Positions 1 through 6,800 of a stretch of DNA of 21,190 nucleotides are shown piece by piece. The stretch lies in assembly GCA_044507975.1 (NCBI GenBank), contig JBIQIQ010000031.1, forward strand, positions 1-21,190, written 5' to 3'. The notes under the pieces were generated by a model, which ran no database searches, was not told the DNA's origin, and worked only from the letters and a program-made list of their open reading frames with translations. Made by a program: the position numbers and the translations under genes. The stretch's first letter is position 1, and every line of letters starts with the position of its first letter. This DNA comes from DASRWD01 sp044507975 (GTDB lineage Bacteria; Deinococcota; Deinococci; Deinococcales; Trueperaceae).

Positions 1-1
1 C

Positions 2-232
2 AGGAGGCTCGTACCGGTCGAGCTGGAGCGTCTGAACATGTTCCCGGACGACCACACTGCCGGCGTACCGGACTCGCGGCGAGCTTTCCTGATGGGGAAC
101 GCCCTAGTCACTGGCATCGTGCGCGAGATCGGCATTCAGATCGCCAGGGCCAGTCGCCCTGCGGAGGGTGGGCTGGAGAGGGGCCACACGGCCCAGCAAG
201 ACGAAGCGAAGGTCTTGGCTGCTGGCGACTGA
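2..232 (+). CDS. C5 cytosine DNA methyltransferase, C-terminal end (5' truncated by window)
   Basis: The reading frame enters from the left edge of the window and stops at a TGA at 230-232, leaving 76 residues. The visible part begins with R-R-L-V-P-V-E-L-E-R-L followed by F-P-D-D-H-T, which matches conserved motif IX and the adjoining segment of C5 cytosine methyltransferases. It then shows S-R-R-A-F-L-M-G-N-A-L-V and R-E-I-G, which match motif X (the GNA...IG block that packs against the SAM-binding core). The enzyme would transfer methyl from SAM to carbon 5 of cytosine in a specific DNA site. The catalytic Cys (motif IV) and target recognition domain lie outside the window, so specificity and whether it is solitary or part of a restriction system cannot be told. 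An internal ATG at 38 is not a real start because the homology continues upstream of it. Confidence 0.85.
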   Translation, partial: RRLVPVELERLNMFPDDHTAGVPDSRRAFLMGNALVTGIVREIGIQIARASRPAEGGLERGHTAQQDEAKVLAAGD

Positions 233-261
233 GTCGACCCAAGGCGGTGGCCGTTCGCGAA

Positions 262-277
262 GCGCTCGTAGGAGCGC
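262..277. repeat. Short inverted repeat, possible terminator hairpin after the methyltransferase
   Basis: GCGCTC (262-267) and GAGCGC (272-277) form a perfect 6-bp stem with the 4-nt loop GTAG, 30 nt after the methyltransferase stop. There is no T-tract, so a terminator role is only possible, not shown. Confidence 0.45.
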
Positions 278-285
278 GAGTTGAC

Positions 286-303
286 CCGTTCAGAACTGAA
301 CGG
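286..303. repeat. Perfect 18-bp palindrome, candidate operator
   Basis: CCGTTCAG (286-293), AA, CTGAACGG (296-303) is perfectly symmetrical. It lies directly after a TTGACC hexamer (281-286) and 48 nt before the -35-like box of the next gene. It resembles a dimeric repressor site more than a terminator because the loop is minimal and no T-tract follows. The winged-helix protein at 1023-1358 is one candidate binder, which is inference from proximity. Confidence 0.45.
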
Positions 304-350
304 CCCTATGGCACGTTGGTCGGTGACCGAAGACCTTCGTCGCTGCACCC

Positions 351-380
351 TTGACATCTCCCGGGTTTGCCCCGCAAACT
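351..380 (+). promoter_or_regulatory. Putative promoter giving a leaderless mRNA for the membrane protein at 388
   Basis: A perfect TTGACA at 351-356 is followed after 18 nt by CAAACT (375-380, 3 of 6 matches to TATAAT). Only 7 nt separate this from the ATG at 388, so transcription would start at or next to the start codon. No Shine-Dalgarno sequence precedes the ATG, which fits a leaderless transcript. A TANNNT alternative (TAGTCT, 380-385) sits too close to the ATG. Confidence 0.5.
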
Positions 381-387
381 AGTCTGC

Positions 388-1026
388 ATGACTCACACCC
401 ACCCCACCCAGGACGTAGGCCGCCTGGCTGAGCTCACGCGCCGCTACGCACGGTTCTCGGTGTCGGCCGGGGGGCTGGGCAGCGCGCTGGGCGGCGCGCT
501 CGTGCTCGTCACCTACTTCGTCGGCGCCCTCGTGCCCGACCTCTCCCTCGGCGCGCGGTTGGCGCTCGCCTCCGCTCCCCTCTTGTGGATCGCGGCCAAG
601 GAGCTGCTTCGGGGCCGCTACTACCAGCGCTTCGGTCGGGTAGGCGAGGCGCGCACCGTCGCCGACCGCCGCCTGCACCTCTGGCTGACGCTGTTCACGG
701 CCGCCGTGAGCGTGGTCATCGTAGCGGTGGTCCTGACAGCCGGCAGGGGGCGGCCCCTGGACGCGGGCACGCTCGGGTACCTCGGGTACGTGGCCGCGAT
801 GCCGTTCCTCGTCTGGTACTTCATGCGCACGCCGCTCGAGTTCGTCGCGGGCGTGTTCCTCGTCTCGCAGGCGGCGCTGATGCTCGGCGGCAGCAGCTAC
901 GGGCTGTGGGAGCAGCCTCAGGCGCCCATCGGTGGGTTGGTGCTCCTCGTCATGGGCGTCCGGCAGCACCGCGAGTTCCTCGGCCTGGACCGCGAGCTGA
1001 GGGAGCTGAGGGAGAACGCGGGATGA
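388..1026 (+). CDS. Multi-pass membrane protein of unknown function
   Basis: This 212-residue protein has a short hydrophilic N-terminus and about five or six hydrophobic helices. The clearest are around residues 28-50, 55-72, 98-118, 126-145, 150-168 and 180-195, so it is an inner-membrane protein. The charged segment R-G-R-Y-Y-Q-R-F-G-R after the second helix and the E/R-rich C-terminal tail are probably cytoplasmic. I recognise no transporter or enzyme motif. The ATG at 388 is preferred over the in-frame TTG at 367, because the TTG lies inside the putative promoter. Its stop overlaps the next start in ATGA (1023-1026), so the regulator that follows is translationally coupled to it. Small membrane protein plus winged-helix pairs of this layout are common in actinobacteria and Deinococcota, where the regulator often controls its own membrane partner. 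That role is inference here. Confidence 0.75.
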   Translation: MTHTHPTQDVGRLAELTRRYARFSVSAGGLGSALGGALVLVTYFVGALVPDLSLGARLALASAPLLWIAAKELLRGRYYQRFGRVGEARTVADRRLHLWLTLFTAAVSVVIVAVVLTAGRGRPLDAGTLGYLGYVAAMPFLVWYFMRTPLEFVAGVFLVSQAALMLGGSSYGLWEQPQAPIGGLVLLVMGVRQHREFLGLDRELRELRENAG

Positions 1027-1358
1027 GCGGGGCCGGCGACGAAGCCCCGGATGTTGCCGCCACCCGCTCGATCCTCAGCCTCGACAGGCTGGTCCACGAG
1101 CCGGCGCGCCTCGCGATCCTGACGGTGCTGGCCGAGGCGGATGAGGTCGAGTTCCGCTTCCTCGAGAGCGTCACCGGGCTGACGAAGGGCAACATCTCCA
1201 GCCACGTGGCCAAGCTCGAGGCCGCCGGTTACGTGACCGTAACGAAGCGGTTCAAGGGCCGCACGCCCTCGACCAGCTACAGCATCACCGCAGCGGGCCG
1301 ACGGGCCCTCGACGGTTACCGCGCCCAGCTTCGGGCCCTCACGCAGACGAACGTCTGA
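1023..1358 (+). CDS. Winged helix-turn-helix transcriptional regulator (ArsR/MarR-like)
   Basis: This 111-residue protein is almost entirely a winged-helix domain. It opens with a helix leading to H-E-P-A-R-L-A-I-L. A second helix, F-R-F-L-E-S-V-T-G-L, is followed by the recognition helix T-K-G-N-I-S-S-H-V-A-K-L-E-A-A-G-Y (about residues 54-70). The wing is V-T-K-R-F-K-G-R-T-P-S-T-S-Y, and a C-terminal helix probably mediates dimerisation. The pattern matches the single-domain group (Pfam HTH_34-like) often annotated as 'transcriptional regulator' next to small membrane proteins. No metal-binding cysteines of classical ArsR sensors are present. The start ATG lies inside the ATGA overlap with the upstream gene, so a longer reading frame that extends upstream in this frame is not used. 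The DNA target is unknown; the palindrome at 286-303 is a candidate. Confidence 0.85.
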   Translation: MSGAGDEAPDVAATRSILSLDRLVHEPARLAILTVLAEADEVEFRFLESVTGLTKGNISSHVAKLEAAGYVTVTKRFKGRTPSTSYSITAAGRRALDGYRAQLRALTQTNV

Positions 1359-1380
1359 ACGCACTCACCTGGAGGTGAAC

Positions 1381-2385
1381 ATGTCGAAGCCGATCAACGT
1401 GCTTCTCGCGCTGTGTGTCGTCGCAGCGACCGCCCTCGCGCAGCCTGCCCCCGATGCCCTCGAGCCCGGACGCGAGCTCACGCGAGCCTTCTACGCCGGC
1501 GATCTCGAGCCCGTCGCAGCGGCGCTCAGCCCCGAGGTGGACGAGATCGTGGGCGGCGAGGAGGGTCTGAGCCTCTTCCGCGAGCAGCTGCTGCAGCAGT
1601 TCGGTGAGGAGGTGACCGTGCTCTCCGAGACCGTCGAGGAGTTGGAGGGCATGAGCGTGTACACCCGCGTCGCGCGCTTCGCCAACTACGGTGGACCGCT
1701 CGTCATCCAGTGGGCGCTCGAGCCCGACTCCACCATCGCAGGCTTCCGCGTCGAGGTCCTGGAGCCCTCGGGAGAGGCCGAGTCGCGCTACCTCGACCAC
1801 ACGACCAGCGTCGACCTGAGGCTGCCTTTCGATGGCGAGTGGACCGTGTTCTGGGGCGGCCGCAGCGTGGAGCAGAACTACCACGCGGCCCACCTCGACC
1901 AACGGTTCGCTCTCGACCTGGTCGTCGTGCGTGGCGGGAGCACCTACAACGGCGACGGCGGCCGGAACTCCGACTACCACTGCTTCGGGTTGCCGGTCCT
2001 GGCGCCGGGTGACGGCGTCGTCGTGGCAGCCCTGGGCACCGTGCCCGACAACGTCCCAGGCGAGTTCGACGACGTCGACCCCTTGGGGAACCACGTGATC
2101 ATCGACCACGGTACCGGCGAGTTCTCGTTCCTCGCCCACCTCAGGGCGGGGTCCGTGCGCGTCGAGCCGGGCCAGCGGGTCAGCGCCGGTGAGGTCGTCG
2201 GCGAGTGCGGGAACTCGGGCCGCAGCAGCGAGGCGCACCTGCACTACCACCTGCAGGACAGCCCCGACCTCGGCGCCGGCGAGGGGATGCCGGCTCAGTT
2301 CCAGGCGTACCTGGCGGACGGCGAGCTAGTCGAGCGCGGCGAGCCGGTGCAGGGGCAGGTCGTGGCGCCCGCGGGCCCGCGGTAG
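1381..2385 (+). CDS. Secreted M23 family metallopeptidase with N-terminal DUF3887-like domain
   Basis: The 334-residue protein has a signal peptide with likely cleavage at A-L-A|Q (residues 20/21), so it is exported. Residues about 25-125 resemble the DUF3887 fold, an alpha+beta domain that precedes M23 domains in several families. The M23 (LytM/lysostaphin-like) domain spans about 150-310. It carries H168/H171 and D179 in H-L-D-Q-R-F-A-L-D, the glycine-rich G-N-H-V-I-I-D-H-G strand, and the H-x-H pair H286/H288, which together would bind the catalytic zinc. The family cleaves peptide cross-bridges of peptidoglycan, though some members are inactive scaffolds. Because both ligand groups are present, I expect activity. 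The ATG at 1381 follows GGAGG at 1371-1375 with 5-nt spacing; the GTG at 1375 overlaps that site and is rejected. It lies 22 nt after the regulator and may be cotranscribed. Confidence 0.87.
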   Translation: MSKPINVLLALCVVAATALAQPAPDALEPGRELTRAFYAGDLEPVAAALSPEVDEIVGGEEGLSLFREQLLQQFGEEVTVLSETVEELEGMSVYTRVARFANYGGPLVIQWALEPDSTIAGFRVEVLEPSGEAESRYLDHTTSVDLRLPFDGEWTVFWGGRSVEQNYHAAHLDQRFALDLVVVRGGSTYNGDGGRNSDYHCFGLPVLAPGDGVVVAALGTVPDNVPGEFDDVDPLGNHVIIDHGTGEFSFLAHLRAGSVRVEPGQRVSAGEVVGECGNSGRSSEAHLHYHLQDSPDLGAGEGMPAQFQAYLADGELVERGEPVQGQVVAPAGPR

Positions 2386-2436
2386 GGGCGTGCCAGGTTC
2401 GGATGATCTTCGACCCCGAGGGCGTGTTCCGACGCG

Positions 2437-2607
2437 AGTGTCGCGAAGCAGGTTCATCGGCTGCCCCCCGGCGAAGAGGGCGAGCAACTCATCAGAGGTG
2501 TCATCGAAGTCATCGGCGACCCAGACCTGACCCGCCCAGGCCCCTTGAGACAGGTCGCGCGGGGACTCGTTCCGCTCGAACGGGACCAGCTCGAGTGTCT
2601 GACACAC
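2437..2607 (-). pseudogene. Remnant of a Phd/YefM-like (prevent-host-death) antitoxin, C-terminal part
   Basis: Reading the minus strand from 2607 gives about 57 residues containing L-V-P-F-E-R, then L-S-Q-G-A-W-A-G-Q-V-W-V-A-D-D-F-D-D-T and D-E-L-L-A-L-F. The G-x-x-x-G-x-V-W-x-A-D-D-F-D pattern with a following E-x-L-x-x-F is typical of the toxin-neutralising C-terminal tail of Phd/YefM-type and VapB-associated antitoxins, and L-V-P-F usually ends their DNA-binding half. The N-terminal half is missing: upstream in this frame lie only an AT-rich patch and a stop at 2635-2637. The frame runs on past 2437 into sequence antisense to the M23 gene without antitoxin character. No PIN toxin gene follows. 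I therefore call it a broken fragment. A functional short gene from the GTG at 2607 is a less likely alternative. Confidence 0.5.
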
Positions 2608-2610
2608 TTG

Positions 2611-2639
2611 TTCTATATCAACTATAACTATATACTATG
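2611..2639 (+). promoter_or_regulatory. AT-rich patch with repeated ACTAT motifs, candidate operator/promoter of a GntR (YtrA-type) operon
   Basis: About 29 nt of almost pure A/T with an ACTAT motif three times (2621-2625, 2627-2631, 2634-2638) ends in an ATG at 2637-2639, immediately before the assembly gap. The surrounding DNA is strongly GC-rich, so this is a marked compositional break. YtrA-type GntR operons commonly have AT-rich TA-step operators overlapping their promoters, and the gene after the gap is of that type. The gap prevents proof that the two belong together. Confidence 0.35.
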
Positions 2640-2739
2640 NNNNNNNNNNNNNNNNNNNNNNNNNNNNNNNNNNNNNNNNNNNNNNNNNNNNNNNNNNNNN
2701 NNNNNNNNNNNNNNNNNNNNNNNNNNNNNNNNNNNNNNN
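2640..2739. other. Assembly gap (100 N)
   Basis: Exactly 100 Ns, a conventional placeholder for a scaffold join of unknown true length. Synteny across it is inferred by the assembler only. The missing part of the GntR regulator lies here. Confidence 0.97.
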
Positions 2740-2862
2740 GCCCGCGCAGCGGTCCACCCGGAGGTCACGGAGGCCGTCGACAGGCTGCTGGCGGCGGGCC
2801 GCCGGCGTGGCCTGTCGCTCGAGGAGCTTCACCGCGTGTTGGAAGAGAGGGGAAGCCGATGA
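2740..2862 (+). CDS. GntR-family transcriptional regulator (YtrA subfamily), C-terminal fragment interrupted by the assembly gap
   Basis: Forty codons remain before the TGA at 2860-2862. They encode H-P-E-V-T-E-A-V-D-R-L-L-A-A-G followed by R-G-L-S-L-E-E-L-H-R-V-L-E. This is the two-helix tail of YtrA-type GntR repressors, whose short effector/dimerisation domain typically ends in an 'A-R-x-L-G-L-S-x-E-E-L' helix. The winged-helix half would be in the gap. The start is not visible. Its stop overlaps the next gene's start in ATGA, and YtrA-type regulators are frequently encoded directly ahead of membrane proteins that they co-regulate, including DUF1648 proteins. The call therefore rests on both sequence and context. 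A broken gene cannot be excluded because the N-terminal part is unseen. Confidence 0.6.
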   Translation, partial: ARAAVHPEVTEAVDRLLAAGRRRGLSLEELHRVLEERGSR

Positions 2863-3833
2863 CAGACCTCGCCGACCGGGCCGCCGCCGAAGAGCGTGCG
2901 CGGCGCCGCCACCTGAGCGTGACGGTCGCGGCCTGCGCGCTCGCGGTGGCGGCGTACGTAGCGGTCGTCCTCTACGCAGCCGGCCGCCTCCCTGAGACCA
3001 TGGCGACCCACTTCGGGGCCTCGGGCCTGGCGGACTCGTTCACGCCGACTCCGCTCGCGATCCTCATGCAGGGCGCGGCGGTCATCGGCACGCCCTTGGT
3101 CCTGCTCGCGGTCTTCGCGGCCGGCGGGTGGTGGCGCGGCGAGCACGCGCGGGCGTTCTCAGCGCTCATCGTGGGGGTCAGCGCCGGGCTGCTGGCGCTG
3201 TTCGTCGACGTCACGCTGGCCCACGTGGGCGTCTCCGACCCGGCCGAGGTGCGGTTGACGGGCATGACCGCTCTGGTGTCCCTGGGAGCAGTCGCGCTCG
3301 CAGCGCTGCTCGCCTACCTGGCGCTGCCGCCGCCGCTGCCGCGCCCGCCCGCCCAGCCGGTCACGCCCATCGTCGTCGCCCCTGGCGAGCGGGTGTCGTG
3401 GTTCGGCCAGGCCCATACCCCGCCGGGAGTGATGTTCGTCCTCAGTGGCGTGGTGGTGGCGGTCGTCGTGGCTGCCATCTCCACGGGCACCTGGTGGGTG
3501 CTGCTGCTCGGCGCCCTGCTCGTCCTGCTCCTGCTCGGCATCCTGAGCTTCTCGGTGACGGTCGACGCTCGCGGCGTCGCCTGGCGCGGAGCGCTCGGGT
3601 TCCCGCGGGGCAACGTCCCGCTGCACGCGATCCAGCAGGCAACCGTTGTCGAGGTCAGCCCTGGCGACTTCGGGGGGATGGGCCTGCGGTACCTGCCGGG
3701 GCGACTGGGCCTGATAACGCGGTCCGGACGGGCGCTGCGCGTCGAGCACGAGCGGGGCGCGCTGGTGATCACCCTCGACGACCCGGACACGGCCGCCAGC
3801 GTGATCGAGGGCCTCAGAGCGGCAGCGCGCTGA
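2859..3833 (+). CDS. DUF1648 domain membrane protein
   Basis: The 324-residue protein begins with a cytoplasmic segment and a first transmembrane helix at about residues 20-42. P-E-T-M-A-T-H-F-G-A-S-G-L-A-D-S-F follows, the defining DUF1648 motif (P-x-x-x-P/A-x-H-F-x-x-x-G-x-x-D). More hydrophobic helices follow at about 65-85, 97-118 and 128-150, with a hydrophobic pair near 190-230. A soluble C-terminal beta-rich region (about 235-324) contains V-D-A-R-G-V-A-W-R and resembles the small PH-like modules often found on such membrane proteins. Related SdpI-type proteins give immunity to a peptide toxin in Bacillus, but most DUF1648 proteins have no known role. The start lies in the ATGA overlap with the GntR gene, suggesting translational coupling. 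Confidence 0.8.
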   Translation: MTDLADRAAAEERARRRHLSVTVAACALAVAAYVAVVLYAAGRLPETMATHFGASGLADSFTPTPLAILMQGAAVIGTPLVLLAVFAAGGWWRGEHARAFSALIVGVSAGLLALFVDVTLAHVGVSDPAEVRLTGMTALVSLGAVALAALLAYLALPPPLPRPPAQPVTPIVVAPGERVSWFGQAHTPPGVMFVLSGVVVAVVVAAISTGTWWVLLLGALLVLLLLGILSFSVTVDARGVAWRGALGFPRGNVPLHAIQQATVVEVSPGDFGGMGLRYLPGRLGLITRSGRALRVEHERGALVITLDDPDTAASVIEGLRAAAR

Positions 3834-3838
3834 GAAGG

Positions 3839-3871
3839 AGCGGGAGCGAAGACCATGTCTCCGCTCCCGCT
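3839..3871. terminator. Bidirectional hairpin terminator between convergent genes
   Basis: AGCGGGAGCG (3839-3848) pairs perfectly with CGCTCCCGCT (3862-3871). Inside, AGAC (3850-3853) pairs with GTCT (3857-3860) around a CAT loop, after a single A/C mismatch. The hairpin fills the 50-nt gap between the stop of the DUF1648 gene (3833) and the stop of the convergent lipoprotein gene (3884). T-tracts are poor (TTGG on the plus side, CCTTCTC on the minus side). Confidence 0.7.
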
Positions 3872-3883
3872 TGGCCCGACGTC

Positions 3884-6800
3884 CTAGTCGTTCAACGGCG
3901 TGATCGTGAACCTCACGTTCACCACGCAGTCCTCGGGGTTGCCTGAGGTCTGGGTCTGCCGGAACTCCTGTTGGGTGATCGTGTCGAACAGGCCGTTGCC
4001 TGTCGTGAAGGTCCGGTTCACGTTCTGGAGCGAGTAGGGTATCTCTCCGTCCCAGCGGGTCAGGTTCGTCGTGTAGGCCTGGATGCTAGCGCCCTGGGCG
4101 GCGGTGAGGACGCGCAGGTCGTTGCTGACCGACACGTAGTCCGTGCCGAGGTTCTTCCCGCCGGTCGTGTAGTGGCCGCCGTGGGTGGTGCCTGCCAGCG
4201 AGTAGTAGAAGTAGCCGCTCACCCACGCGCTGCCCATGCCGGCCTCGCCGCAGATGTTGTTGAACGAGGTCCGTACGCCCTGCATCTCGTAGGTGATGCG
4301 GAGGAGCTGGTCGCGGACCGTGGGGTCCGTGTCGTTGTTCGGGTCGGCGTCGCCGTTGCGGTCGATCTCGACCTTGTCGCTCGCCCCGTCCTCGTCGGTG
4401 TCGTACATCGTCGGGTCGGTCCCGAACAGCGCCTCGTGGCCGTCGACGACGAGGTCGAGGTCGGCGTCGGCCACCGTCGGATCGCTGAAGACGGTGTAGG
4501 GCGCCCTGCCAGGCACCTCGATGCGCCGGCCGGTCTTCACCTCGACGCCGTCCGAGAGGAGGTCGTCGTCGGTGTCCGCGTCCAGCGGGTCCGTGCCGAG
4601 CAGGTGCTCCTCGAGGTCGGTGAGGCCGTCGCCGTCCGTGTCGGCCGCCCGCGGGTTCGTGCCGCGCTGGCGCTCCACGTCGTCGCGGACGCCGTCGCCG
4701 TCGGTGTCGGCGCGGTCCCTGTCGGAGGTGACCGTCGTGGTGACTCCGGTCGGCTGTACGTACGGCGTGGCGCTGACGGCGTAGACCGTCACCTCCCAGC
4801 CGGCGTCCTCGAGCGCGTTGACCAGCGTGTCGCCGTCGTCGTCGAAGACCAGGTCGCCGTCGTGCGTGTTGGGGTCGACGCCCAGGTCGCGCTCCGCGCC
4901 GTCCGGCAAGGTGTCGCCGTCGCTGTCGGGGTCGAGCGGGTCGGTGGTGACGCCGAAGAGGTCGGGTCCGAAGCGCATGTCGATATCGAAGCCGTTGACC
5001 TCCTCGTGGTCGGTGAGACCGTCGCCGTCGGTGTCGCGCTTCTTGGCGTCGGTACCGAGGTTCCACTCCTCCGCGTCCGTGAGCCCGTCGCCGTCGGAGT
5101 CGACACGCGCGCAGCTCGCGTAGCCCATGTAGTCGCCCTTGCCCCGGACGCTGACGCGCCAGCCCTCGAACACCTCGAAGCTGTCCGTCAGGCCGTCCAG
5201 GTCGGTGTCGATCCCGTCGATCACGCCGTCAGGGGCGCCCGCGGGAGCGATGTCGCGGTCACTGTCCGAGCAGCCGTGCATGTACTCGAGCGCGGCGGGC
5301 AGGCCGTCGTCGTCGAGATCCTGCACGAAGGCGAGCGTGATGCCCTCCCCGGCGCCCAGCACCCTGGTCCGCACGTCCTGCGCGGAGCCGTCGACGATGC
5401 CCTCGGGCGTGAGGACCACCCAGGCCTTGAGGGGGTTACCCAGCTCGCGCGACGCCGAGCGGACGCGCCACAGGCGCTCGACGCCGCCGATGACGCGCGT
5501 GGAGTAGCTGTTCTCGATCTGCGTCGGGCTCAGCGTGGAGGTCCCGGTCTTGTCCTCGTCGTAGTGCACGAGGCCCAGCACTTCCTCCAGCGCCTCGGCC
5601 AGGGTGATCCCCACCTGCCGTCCGCGGTCGTCGAACAGGATCCGGTCGTCGTCGTCGATGACGCCGTCGCCGTTGGCGTCGAACATGGGGCGGCCGGCGC
5701 TCGTCGAGACCTTGAGGCGCTCGGTGATGTCGCCCTCGCCGTCGCCGTCGCTGTCGGCCGCCCCGTAGTCGATCACGACGGTGGCCGTGCGGTCGTTGAC
5801 GTCCTGCGAGGTGAAGGCGAAGTTCCTGCCGAACTCGTCGGTGATGTCGAAGTTCGAGATCTTGAAGACGAGGCCGGCCGGGTTGCGCATCAGCTCCTCG
5901 ACCAGGGCTGGGAACACCTGGTCGTTCACGAAGACGAGCGGGCCGCGCTCGGGCACGAGGGGACCGAGGTTGTAGCCTGCCGCCGGCTCGCTCTCGGGGG
6001 TGAGGGTCGCGATCGGGATGAGCCTGCCGGGGAAGGTCGGGTCGAGCATGAAGGCCGAGACCTGGACGTCGGAGAGGTTGAACGCGATGTCGCCGAGGTT
6101 GCGGAGGGTGACGGTCAGGCGCATCGCGGCGCCTACGACCTCGCGGGTCAGCGACTCGTCGACCTCCAGCTCGCGGTCGGTCTGGGTGGAGCGCTCGTAC
6201 GCGTTCTGCGTCTCGCGGGACGACTCGGCGGTGAAGCTCGAGGTCCACTGGCCGGTGTAGGCGGTCTCGGCCTTGAACTTGCCGGCGGCGCCGAAGTCGA
6301 CCTTCGCCGACCAGCTCACCTCGACCCCGGCCTTGACGACGAACTCCTGCGTGTTGCTGTCGGTGTTGCTCGTCGACCGGCTCTCGGACTGCGTCAGCGT
6401 CGAGCTGTACGACGCCGACTCCAGCTCGCGGGTGCCGCGCTGGCTCGTGGCGGCGAAGCGGACGTCGAGCTGCAGGTCCACGGCTCCGACCTCGATGCCC
6501 GGCAGCGGCAGGTCCGCCAGCCTCGGGTTGCGGTTGCCGAGGTTGATCTCGTCGCCGTCGAGGATCTGGTCGCCGTCGGTGTCCTCGAGGTTCGCGGAGG
6601 TGCGGAAGAACCACCACTCGAGGCCGTCGATGAGGCCGTCGCCGTCGGTGTCCTGGTCCGTGGGGTCGCTGTAGACGTAGTAGAGCTCCCACTCGTCGGT
6701 CAGGTCGTCGCTGTCGGTGTCCGAGCTGCGCGGGTTGGTGAGGTAGGTCCGCTCGAGGAGGTCGTCGACCCCGTCGCCGTCCGTGTCCGCGAGGAGCGGG

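Noticed and set aside
136..357. Minus-strand 73-codon ORF over the methyltransferase end and intergenic region
   Set aside because: It has no ribosome binding site or recognisable motif, has R/S-rich shadow composition, and is partly antisense to the methyltransferase C-terminus.
585..1022. Upstream extension of the winged-helix regulator frame
   Set aside because: It overlaps the membrane protein gene completely and encodes Arg/Gly-rich shadow sequence. The ATG in the ATGA overlap at 1023 gives a full-length domain.
2369..2382. Perfect palindrome CCGCGGGCCCGCGG at the end of the M23 gene
   Set aside because: It lies within the last codons and consists only of G/C in a GC-rich gene. With no loop and no T-tract, chance is a sufficient explanation.
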